DNA of 36,236 bases from the NCBI RefSeq assembly GCF_900101465.1, contig NZ_FMZM01000009.1:29922-66157 (forward strand), read 5' to 3'. The DNA is from Nocardioides lianchengensis. Its GTDB lineage: Bacteria > Actinomycetota > Actinomycetes > Propionibacteriales > Nocardioidaceae. Below are positions 24,501 through 30,344 of the stretch, piece by piece; the first letter of the stretch is position 1; every line of letters starts with the position of its first letter. The notes under the pieces are model-generated. The model was not told the DNA's origin, ran no database searches, and worked only from the letters and a program-made list of their open reading frames with translations. The translations under genes and the position numbers were made by a program.

Positions 24501-26332
24501 ACGGCGGTGTAGGACCAGGCACCGGTCGTGAGGTCGAGGCTGGTCGCCGGGTGCCAGGTGTCGCCGTCGTCGGTCGTGACCTCGACGCCGGCCACCCGGC
24601 CGCCCCCGGTGTCGGTGGCGGTGCCCGTGACGGTGAGGCTCGCGCCGTTGGCCCGGCTTGCACCCGCGGCGGGGCTGGTGATCGTGGTGGTCGGACCCGT
24701 CGCGTCGGACGACGCCGTGGCGGCCGTCAGGTCGCTGCTCAGGCTCCGCGGCTGGGCGCCCATGTCGGCGAGCAGGTTGACCTGCGCCTGCTGGATCCGC
24801 CGGTCGGCGGGCTCCGCGGCGTACGGGCTGTCGTGCTCCTCGTCCAGGCCCCACGTCCACTGCACGCTGCCGGCGCTGAAGACCAGCGCGCCGCTCGCGG
24901 CGCGGTAGAGCGTGAGGTGGTGGGTCGTGGTGCCCGACACCACGGTGTTGCCGTAGTCGGTGAGGTACTCCGGGGTCGGCCCGGTGGTGGTCGAGAGCCG
25001 GACCAGGCCCGGGGGCCGGAAGCCGTTGTCGACGTCCTCGTTGGACTCGTAGCCGACGGTGTGCGGCGCGAGCGTGGCCGTCGTACCGGCGGCCAGGGAG
25101 GCCAGGGTGGTCCCCCGCCAGAGTCGTAGTCGGCCCTCGCCGGCGCTGACCTGGACGGCGAGGTCGTCGTGGTTCACCTGGTACTGCGTGCCGGTCACCG
25201 CGTTCTCGGGCCGGCCGCCGCCGTCCGCGGGCGCGGCGAAGCGCGGGTCGCGCCAGGTGCCGGTCCACTGCGGCGACGTCGCGTCGATCTTGGCGCCGCC
25301 GCGCCGGTCGTCGTCGCCCCACGTCTCCTTGTAGGAGACCAGCGTCCGGTACGGCGTGTGACTCGCGTCGGCGGACGGCTCGTAGCGGGTGCGCCAGTAC
25401 ATCTCGTTGCCGCTGAGGAACTGCAGGTGCACCCCCGCGTCCCGGGCCGCCTCGACGTTGGCCCGCTGCGCACCGCTCCAGTACTCGTCGTGGCCGACGG
25501 ACAGGAACGTCTTGTGGTTGCGCAGCAGGTGACCGCGGCGGTCGGTGTCGACGCCGGCCTGGTAGCTGACGTCGTACCCGTTCTTCTCGAGGAAGCGGAT
25601 CAGCGGGTACTCGTTGGCGAAGAAGAAGTCGCGTCCGCCCGGACCCCCACGGGTCAGCACCGGCCGGTTGTAGCTGATCTTGTAGGCCCGGCCGTTCTCG
25701 CCGCCGGTGTAGAAGTCGGAGCCGCCGTACTCGTTGTAGGCCTGCCAGGTCGTGTCGGACGTCTGGAAGACGACGTCGGAGCGGCTGGCGTCGTCGCGCA
25801 CGACGAAGGTGATGTGGCTGGCCGCCCCGGTCGACGGGATCTCCAGGCGGGCGACGTACACGCCGGAGACGGCGGTCGCAGGCACCTGCCAGGAGGCGGA
25901 GACCCCCCAGGTGCCGCAGTCGTAGAGCTCGGTGTCGACGTCGGTGATGCACTGCGGCTGGCGCTGCGGCAGGGTCGCGGTGACCGGGACCGAGGTGATC
26001 CGCCGGGCGCCGGCGCCGCCGTAGTAGCCGATCCGGAAGATCGTCACCGTGTACGCCGTGGCGTCGGTGTCGATCTTGAAGTCCACCCGGTTGCCGACGT
26101 TGACGCTGATGTCGGTGGAGAAGCCCTGGATGTCCGGGCTGCCCGCGCCCTGACCCCACATGCCGTCCCAGTCGGCCCAGTCGGCGCCGTCCAGGCTGTT
26201 CTCGCAGGTGATCCGGTTGCCCTGCGCACCGCAGGGGTCGGCGGCGACCGCGGGCGGCGGGGTGGCCAGCGCCACCAGCCCTCCCGCGAGGAGGGCCAGC
26301 ACGAGGACGAGACGGAAACGGGCGTGGGTCAC
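21563..26332 (-). CDS. Secreted multidomain protein: DMFase-like domain, Ig-like domain, four DUF4082 and three Big_5-like domains
   Basis: This is a 1589-residue exported protein. A Sec signal peptide (MTHARFRLVLVLALLAGG, then AVAA before DPC) covers about 1-31; the start codon is GTG. Residues about 35-550 resemble the large-subunit domain of N,N-dimethylformamidase (FKIDTD, GYYGG, SVGHDEYWS near 280). An Ig-like segment follows (about 555-640). Four DUF4082-type modules then start near 643, 914, 1178 and 1431; each carries RFxKGxGNxGxHxGxLW and GWQ. They are separated by three Big_5-like Ig domains (about 803-905, 1070-1165, 1330-1425). The last module ends the protein, with no LPXTG, PEP-CTERM or membrane tail. 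Its place in the EPS locus suggests a matrix or cell-surface protein binding or processing the polymer; that is inference. Confidence 0.82.
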   Translation of the reverse strand: MTHARFRLVLVLALLAGGLVALATPPPAVAADPCGAQGNRITCENSLDGADWADWDGMWGQGAGSPDIQGFSTDISVNVGNRVDFKIDTDATAYTVTIFRIGYYGGAGARRITSVPVTATLPQRQPQCITDVDTELYDCGTWGVSASWQVPATAVSGVYVARLEIPSTGAASHITFVVRDDASRSDVVFQTSDTTWQAYNEYGGSDFYTGGENGRAYKISYNRPVLTRGGPGGRDFFFANEYPLIRFLEKNGYDVSYQAGVDTDRRGHLLRNHKTFLSVGHDEYWSGAQRANVEAARDAGVHLQFLSGNEMYWRTRYEPSADASHTPYRTLVSYKETWGDDDRRGGAKIDATSPQWTGTWRDPRFAAPADGGGRPENAVTGTQYQVNHDDLAVQVSAGEGRLRLWRGTTLASLAAGTTATLAPHTVGYESNEDVDNGFRPPGLVRLSTTTGPTPEYLTDYGNTVVSGTTTHHLTLYRAASGALVFSAGSVQWTWGLDEEHDSPYAAEPADRRIQQAQVNLLADMGAQPRSLSSDLTAATASSDATGPTTTITSPAAGASRANGASLTVTGTATDTGGGRVAGVEVTTDDGDTWHPATSLDLTTGAWSYTAVQRGVGSESIRARATDDSANIGAVTSRSVSVTCPCTVYGAAVPTAPALPTTDDPGAVELGLRFTATEGGFVSGVRFYKGSGNGGTHVGSLWSAAGERLATATFTGETATGWQRVDFATPVAVAAGEQLVASYTAPQGRYASQTDAFSSATWERAPFRIRGGFGAPPAGVYGGPGAFPASSHRNTGYFVEPVFTLTDSSPLTLLTRAPLADSTSVPRSTTVTARYSRPVTPASATVRLVDSTGATVPGSTSYDAATRTVTFTPTAPLAGGVRFTATVAGTDPQGIALTGPASWSFTSAVPPGAPGVCPCSLFSEDTAPASQADDARALSVGTRFTSDVAGTVTALRFHKGAGNTGPHVGSLWSAAGEQLASGTFSDESAAGWQTLVLAQPVTIVAGAEYVVSYRSPEGRFSQTPGAFSAANLSRPPLRVSSTAGSYTYGAGFPGERSSTSYLVDVVFERRAPAIEITAQDPPAGALDVPRSNPVRVWFSEPVRTGASLTASVGGQPVAGALESSADRTRLSFVPSAALPAASVVTVRLTGVVSDDGAVLADRTWTFTTAAPGVAAQTIFGDALPQVPSDDSSSPVELGTAFVPSRDGTVSALRFLKGTGNGGTHVGTLWDDTGAVVARVTFANETPQGWQRARLSTPARVLAGRRYVVSYLAPQGHYSYSQDYFTQPVTSGLLVAPGGDNGRYLYGAAGGFPTFSYRSSSYFADVEYVPDEATIAVTSRTPTSGATGVSAGVRPSIAFSTAIRSGATVRVLVDGAPVAGSVELSGDARRLTFTPAAALPADRPVTVEHAGVVSVDGAVLPDGSWTFRTEAAPATYDSLFAGVTPATAAVGESDPLELGVAFAPAVDGVVTAIRFYKGAGNTGTHTGTLWSAAGDPLARVTFADESATGWQTAELATPYPVTGGQTYVASYFAPNGHYAVTGGFFSAPWTRGRLTAPAAGNGRYRYGASSGYPASSWGSTNYFVDVVLRTP

Positions 26333-26409
26333 GGTGGCACCTGCCTGCGGGAAGGGGCTCCCACCGTCGCGGGCCGCGGTCCGCCCGTGCCGTCCGGTCC
26401 CGCCAAGTT

Positions 26410-26423
26410 CCCCGGAATCGGGT
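26410..26423. promoter_or_regulatory. Dyad site c, CCCC-N6-GGGT
   Basis: CCCC-GGAATC-GGGT lies in the 143-bp divergent region. It is 52 nt before the acetyltransferase start (plus) and 77 nt before the surface-protein start (minus). One arm base differs from the perfect dyad. The 52-nt spacing equals that of site b to its plus-strand gene. Confidence 0.48.
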
Positions 26424-26475
26424 AGCGACCCCCGCTTCCGCCCCGCACCCCGCGGTCGAGGGCTGGCATGGGTCC

Positions 26476-27141
26476 ATGACCGTCACCGAGACCACCCCGC
26501 TCATCGACCCGAGCGCCGACGTCGACCCCCGGGCCGAGGTCGGTGCCGGAACCCGCGTCTGGCACCTGGCCCAGGTGCGCGAGGACGCCCGGCTCGGGCG
26601 CGACTGCGTCGTCGGCCGCGGGGCGTACGTCGGCCCCGGCGTCCGGGTCGGCGACCGCTGCAAGCTCCAGAACCAGGCGCTGGTCTACGAGCCCGCCGTG
26701 CTCGAGGACGGCGTCTTCGTCGGCCCGGCGGTGGTGCTGACCAACGACGAGTTCCCCCGGGCCGTGACCCTCGACGGCCGACTGAAGTCGGCGGACGACT
26801 GGGACGCCGTGGGCGTGACCCTCCGCGAGGGGGCGAGCATCGGCGCCCGGGCAGTCTGCGTCGCCCCGGTGGTCGTCGGCCGGTGGGCCCTGGTCGCGGC
26901 CGGCGCCGTCGTGGTCGCGGACGTCCCCGACTTCGCGCTGGTCGTCGGCGTCCCGGCCCGGCAGATCGGCTGGGTCGGCCACGCGGGCGTCCGGCTGGAG
27001 GCCGACCCGGACGATCTGCCGGGCGGCTGGCGCTGCCCGCGGACCGGCCGGCGCTACGTCGGGTCGCCGTCCGGCCTGGTCCCCGTCGATCCGCCCGTCG
27101 ATCCGCCCGTCGACCCGCCCGTCGACCCACGCTGCGCGTAG
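26476..27141 (+). CDS. Sugar N-acetyltransferase, WbpD/WlbB-type left-handed beta-helix
   Basis: This 221-residue protein has hexapeptide repeats from the start (IDPSADVDPRAEVGAGTRVWH). The blocks RVGDRCKLQNQALVYE, VFVGPAVVLTNDEFPRA and VVGVPARQIGWVG match UDP-2-acetamido-3-amino-2,3-dideoxyglucuronate N-acetyltransferases. That would be the third step after a WlbA-like dehydrogenase and a DegT aminotransferase, both in the large minus-strand operon. The last residues are four PVDP-type units encoded by a 12-bp tandem repeat. The gene's final 88 bp overlap the end of the LuxR gene on the other strand. No Shine-Dalgarno is evident before ATG 26476, and dyad c is 52 nt upstream, as in the gene at 6017. 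Confidence 0.85.
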   Translation: MTVTETTPLIDPSADVDPRAEVGAGTRVWHLAQVREDARLGRDCVVGRGAYVGPGVRVGDRCKLQNQALVYEPAVLEDGVFVGPAVVLTNDEFPRAVTLDGRLKSADDWDAVGVTLREGASIGARAVCVAPVVVGRWALVAAGAVVVADVPDFALVVGVPARQIGWVGHAGVRLEADPDDLPGGWRCPRTGRRYVGSPSGLVPVDPPVDPPVDPPVDPRCA

Positions 27142-27836
27142 AGCGCGACCGCCCCCAGCTGGGAGTTCACCCCCAGCTTGCGCAGCACCGAGCGGACCTG
27201 GCTGCGGACGGTGGCCACCGCGACGCCGAGCTGCTCGGCGATCCCCGGGACCGTCTCGCCCCGGTAGAGCAGGCGCAGCACCTCCAGCTCGCGCGGGCTC
27301 AGCGAGCCGATCCGCCCCCCGATCTCGTCGCGGGTCCGCACGGCCTGGTGCCAGGTGTCGATCATGGACCGTCGCTGGTCGGGCGCCAGCAGGAGCGCCC
27401 CGCGCTCCACGGCGCGCAGCACCAGGACCACCTCGTCGAGGGTCACCGACGCGGACAGCACTGTCGACGCCCCGCTCTCCAGGACCGCGCCCCAGAGGGC
27501 CTCCTCCTCGGTCGCGGCCAGCACGACGGTCGGCAGGTGCAGGTCCTCGATGAGGGTGCGCGCGGCGGCCAGCCGGGGCTCGCGGGCCAGGTCGGCCAGG
27601 ACCAGCAGCACGGTGGGACCGAGCTGCAGCATCCGGGCCGCCTGGCCCTGGCTGACCGGCCCCGGCGCGATGGTGGCGCCCACCGCGTCCAGGCCCTGGC
27701 TGCGCAGCGCCGTACGCACCGCGTCGGCGACGAGCGGCAGGTCCGACAGGACGAGCACGCGCACGTCGGGCAGTGGTTGCTCCACCGCCTCGGCGGAGAC
27801 GTCCGCCTCGCGGGGCACGTCGCACACGACCGACAT
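27054..27836 (-). CDS. LuxR/NarL-type regulator with degenerate receiver domain
   Basis: This 260-residue protein has an N-terminal receiver-like domain (VRVLVLSDLPLVADAV to about 150). A LuxR helix-turn-helix (LSPRELEVLRLLYRG to VNSQLGAVAL) covers about 180-240. The receiver is altered: the acidic pair is reduced to SD, and the usual lysine in GAxxxLxK is replaced (GASTVLSAS). An Asp in VLADL may be the phosphosite position. No kinase gene is adjacent. The tail, RGSTGGSTGGSTGG, is encoded by a 12-bp repeat shared with the convergent acetyltransferase gene. ATG 27836 is preferred over the adjoining GTG 27839 because AGGAGG abuts the GTG. Its sequence resembles the regulators at 28078 and 31802, including the WG before the GA motif. 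Confidence 0.85.
   Translation of the reverse strand: MSVVCDVPREADVSAEAVEQPLPDVRVLVLSDLPLVADAVRTALRSQGLDAVGATIAPGPVSQGQAARMLQLGPTVLLVLADLAREPRLAAARTLIEDLHLPTVVLAATEEEALWGAVLESGASTVLSASVTLDEVVLVLRAVERGALLLAPDQRRSMIDTWHQAVRTRDEIGGRIGSLSPRELEVLRLLYRGETVPGIAEQLGVAVATVRSQVRSVLRKLGVNSQLGAVALYAQRGSTGGSTGGSTGGSTGTRPDGDPT
27085..27132. repeat. 12-bp tandem repeat, four units, inside two convergent genes
   Basis: The unit GTCGATCCGCCC occurs at 27085-27096 and 27097-27108, then with T-to-C at 27109-27120, and in a diverged form at 27121-27132. On the plus strand it encodes V-D-P-P units at the acetyltransferase C-terminus. On the minus strand it encodes G-G-S-T units at the regulator C-terminus. Because 12 is a multiple of three, gain or loss of a unit keeps both frames open. 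Confidence 0.85.
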
Positions 27837-27945
27837 CACCCTCCTCGGGGTCCGGAACGACAGGCATCAGGACGAGCCCGGGACGGCGGGCGCTGCCCAT
27901 CCTCCCGAGCCGCTGATCCGCCGAGGGGCGTCTGGTGGAGCAGGT

Positions 27946-27959
27946 CCCCGAGTTTGGGG
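27946..27959. promoter_or_regulatory. Dyad site d1, CCCC-N6-GGGG (perfect arms)
   Basis: GTCCCC-GAGTTT-GGGGAC has six-base perfect arms. It lies in the 241-bp region between the divergent LuxR genes, 109 nt from the minus-strand start, and its centre is 21 bp (two helical turns) from that of site d2. Confidence 0.58.
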
Positions 27960-27966
27960 ACGGGCT

Positions 27967-27980
27967 CCCCAGTTGTGGGG
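27967..27980. promoter_or_regulatory. Dyad site d2, CCCC-N6-GGGG (perfect arms)
   Basis: TCCCC-AGTTGT-GGGGAT lies 97 nt before the regulator at 28078. A TACCCT at 28021-28026 could serve as its -10 box, which would centre the dyad about 60 bp upstream of transcription start, a typical class I activator position. That promoter assignment is tentative. Confidence 0.58.
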
Positions 27981-28077
27981 ATCGGGCCCCGCCACCCTCC
28001 GCCGCCGGGGCTCGCGTCCCTACCCTGCGGGGTGGGATCGGGGTCGACAGACCAGCGGGGAGATCGGAGGGTCTGCG

Positions 28078-28764
28078 ATGAGCCCGTCGTCTCCCGGCCG
28101 CCGCCCGGCGCGGCTGGTGGTGGTCGAGGACCACGCACTGCTCGGCGAGTCCATCGAGCTCGCCCTCACCGCGTCGGGGTACGCCGTGGCGCACCTGGCC
28201 CCCGGCCCGCCTCCCCTCGCGGACACCATCTCCGCCGTGACCCGGCTGCGTCCCGACATCGCGCTCGTCGACATCGACCCTGGCCGGTACGGCGACGGAC
28301 TGCGCCTGGTCGCCCCGCTGTCGCGCAACCGGATCACGGTCGTCGCGATGACCTCCTCCCCCGTGCGGGACCGGTGGGGCGAGGCCGTGCGGTACGGCGC
28401 CGCCAAGGTGCTGTCCCGGGCGCGACCGCTGGCCGACGTCCTCACGACCGTGCACCGGATCCTCGCCGACCTGCCCGTCATGTCGGAGGAGGAACGGACC
28501 CGGCTGGTCGAGCTGGGCCGGCGCCGGCAGCTCGAGCAGCGCGACGTCCGGGCACGTCTCGAGAGCCTGACCACCCGGGAGGCGGAGGTCCTCGGCGAGC
28601 TGATCGAGGGGCGTCCGGTCCGCGAGATCGCCACCGGGTGGGGGGTCAGCGAGTCGACCGTGCGCACCCAGGTCAAGGCGATCCTCACCAAGCTCGACGT
28701 GTCGAGCCAGGTCGGGGCGGTCGGGCGCGCGCACGAGGTCGGCTGGCGGCCGCCACCGAGGTGA
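28078..28764 (+). CDS. LuxR/NarL-type response regulator, orphan
   Basis: This is a 228-residue regulator. The receiver keeps VVEDH, the phospho-acceptor Asp in ALVDIDPG and the Thr in AMTSS. The conserved lysine position reads Arg (GAAKVLSRA). The C-terminal LuxR helix-turn-helix runs from LTTREAEVL to LDVSSQVGAV, with the recognition helix VSESTVRTQVKAIL. GGAGG sits seven bases before ATG 28078. No kinase gene adjoins it; the kinase at 30345 is coupled to the paralogue at 31802. It is followed, after 97 bp, by the priming sugar transferase. It may bind the dyads upstream of itself and of the EPS operons, which is inference. Confidence 0.88.
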   Translation: MSPSSPGRRPARLVVVEDHALLGESIELALTASGYAVAHLAPGPPPLADTISAVTRLRPDIALVDIDPGRYGDGLRLVAPLSRNRITVVAMTSSPVRDRWGEAVRYGAAKVLSRARPLADVLTTVHRILADLPVMSEEERTRLVELGRRRQLEQRDVRARLESLTTREAEVLGELIEGRPVREIATGWGVSESTVRTQVKAILTKLDVSSQVGAVGRAHEVGWRPPPR

Positions 28765-28774
28765 GCGGGAGATG

Positions 28775-28788
28775 CCCCATTTGCGGCA
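28775..28788. promoter_or_regulatory. Dyad site e, degenerate CCCC-N6-GGCA
   Basis: CCCC-ATTTGC-GGCA (also readable as TGCC-N8-GGCA) starts 10 nt after the stop of the regulator gene and lies 73 nt before the sugar transferase. The N6 core fits A-N-TTG-N seen at sites d2 and a. TACGGT at 28812-28817 may be a -10 box. This is the weakest of the six sites. Confidence 0.38.
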
Positions 28789-28861
28789 TGCCCGCACCCC
28801 CCAACGGTTCCTACGGTGAGCCCACCTCGCCCGGAAGACAGCATGGAAGGAACCGACGCAC

Positions 28862-30202
28862 GTGGCCACGACGACCTCCCTCCTCACCCCTCGGCCCGTG
28901 CTGGCCGCCCCGCTCGCGCCGGAGCTCCCCGCCCGGGTTCGGGCGCTGCGCCCGAGCCCCGCGGTCGTCCGGGCGACCGACCTCCTGGCCGCGACCGCGG
29001 GGACCCTGCTCGTGCAGCTGCCGAGCCCTCCGCCCGAGCCCGCGGTGCTGCTCGGCGTCCCCGTCATCTGGTGGTTCCTGCTGACCTGGACCAGCGTCCC
29101 GCGGGCCGGCCTCCTGCTCGGCCTGGTCGGCACGCTCCTGGCGACGACCGGTCCGGCGGCGGTGCCGCCTGGGCGGATGCTGCTGCTGACTCTCGGCCTG
29201 GTCGCGGTCGCGCTCGGGACGAGGCGCCTGGCGGCGGCGGGCGGGACGCGGGTGGTGCTGGTCGGCGACCCGACCGCCCTCGACGCGGCGAGCACCGAGC
29301 TGAACCGACCCGGCTCTCGCTTCGCGGTCGTCGACCAGGTGCCGACCGGACCCGGTGCGGTGCTCGCCGCGGGTGCGCTCGCCGACGTCGCGGGGCACCG
29401 GTCGGCGGATGCCGTCCTGGTGCTGCCGGGGGCCGGCCTCGACGCGGCGGCACTGCGACGGCTGGGCTGGGAGCTGGAGGGCCACGGCGTCGAGCTGTAC
29501 GTCGGCACCGGCCTGCTCGACGTCTGCGCCGCCCGGACGTCGTCCACCCGGGCCGGCGGGCTGGGGCTCGTGCACGTGCGCCGCACGGTCCACGCGGGCC
29601 CGGGTCGGCTCGTGAAGGCGGTCGCCGAGCGGGTCGTCGCGGCGGGCTCCCTCCTGCTGCTCGGTCCGCTCCTGCTCGCCCTGCTCCTCGTCGTCCGGCT
29701 CAGCAGCCCCGGCCCGGCGCTGTTCCGCCAGACCCGCATCGGCCGCGACGGGCAGCCGTTCACGATGCTCAAGCTCCGCACCATGACCATCGGCGACGAA
29801 CGCCCGCACGCCGAGCTCCTGGCCCGCAACGAGGTCGGCGGCGGCGTGCTGTTCAAGCTGCGCGAGGACCCGCGGGTGACCCGGGTGGGGCGGGTGCTGC
29901 GGCGCTACTCGCTCGACGAGCTCCCACAGCTCGTCAACGTGCTGCGCGGCGACATGGCCCTGGTCGGCCCCCGACCGGCGCTCCCCCGCGAGGTCGAGGC
30001 GTACGCCGCCGACCCGCGCCGGCGCCTCGTCGTACGGCCGGGGCTGACGGGGCTCTGGCAGGTCTCCGGCCGCTCCGACCTGTCCTGGGAGGAGACGGTC
30101 CGCCTGGACCTCAGCTACGTGGACAACTGGTCGCTCGGCCTCGACCTCTGGATCGCCGCCCGCACGGTGCGGGCCGTCCTCGGGCACCGGGGCGCGTACT
30201 GA
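28862..30202 (+). CDS. Polyprenyl-phosphate glycosyl-1-phosphate transferase (priming enzyme)
   Basis: This 446-residue membrane protein starts EPS assembly by moving a sugar-1-phosphate onto undecaprenyl phosphate. Its N-terminal third has about four hydrophobic segments, followed by a soluble Rossmann-like part (RVVLVGDPTALDAA). The catalytic domain starts with a membrane helix near 265-285, then has FTMLKLRTM, RRYSLDELPQLVNVL, MALVGPRPALP and RPGLTGLWQVSGRSDL, the hallmarks of the WbaP/ExoY/WcaJ family. The start is GTG 28862; an ATG at 28843 is in another frame. It is separate from the glycosyltransferase operon but has a dyad site 73 nt upstream. The first sugar (Glc, Gal or HexNAc) cannot be told. 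Confidence 0.9.
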   Translation: MATTTSLLTPRPVLAAPLAPELPARVRALRPSPAVVRATDLLAATAGTLLVQLPSPPPEPAVLLGVPVIWWFLLTWTSVPRAGLLLGLVGTLLATTGPAAVPPGRMLLLTLGLVAVALGTRRLAAAGGTRVVLVGDPTALDAASTELNRPGSRFAVVDQVPTGPGAVLAAGALADVAGHRSADAVLVLPGAGLDAAALRRLGWELEGHGVELYVGTGLLDVCAARTSSTRAGGLGLVHVRRTVHAGPGRLVKAVAERVVAAGSLLLLGPLLLALLLVVRLSSPGPALFRQTRIGRDGQPFTMLKLRTMTIGDERPHAELLARNEVGGGVLFKLREDPRVTRVGRVLRRYSLDELPQLVNVLRGDMALVGPRPALPREVEAYAADPRRRLVVRPGLTGLWQVSGRSDLSWEETVRLDLSYVDNWSLGLDLWIAARTVRAVLGHRGAY

Positions 30203-30252
30203 CGGCCGACCCTGCGGCGCGTCCCTGTCCCCCGACGGTTAAGTCCTTTAGC

Positions 30253-30268
30253 GTCCAGATACTGGGAC
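30253..30268. promoter_or_regulatory. Imperfect dyad upstream of the kinase gene
   Basis: GTCC-AGATACTG-GGAC lies in the 142-bp gap before the histidine kinase, 76 nt from its ATG. Its arms share only the outer TCC/GGA with the CCCC-N6-GGGG motif and the spacing is two bases shorter, so it is not counted among those sites. Nothing else is recognised in this gap. Confidence 0.25.
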
Positions 30269-30344
30269 AAGGGACGAGGTGGCGATCTTCGGAGCACCGG
30301 AACGGGTCTGAACAGTCACCGAGCGACGGACGGGAGGGCGGACG

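Noticed and set aside
21476..25129. Long plus-strand open frame of 1217 codons opposite the surface-protein gene
   Set aside because: It is Arg/Gly/Ala-rich low-complexity translation produced by third-position GC bias, with no recognisable domain. The minus-strand frame has a signal peptide and clear repeats.
21563..26332. Sortase or exosortase substrate
   Set aside because: The protein ends inside its last DUF4082 module and has no LPXTG or PEP-CTERM motif and no C-terminal membrane helix.
27054..27141. Frameshift or broken 3' end in one of the convergent genes
   Set aside because: Both frames are open to clean stops, and both proteins have complete conserved domains before the repeat tails.
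30253..30268. Seventh copy of the CCCC-N6-GGGG motif
   Set aside because: The arms are GTCC/GGAC with a shorter spacer, so only the outer TCC/GGA agree.
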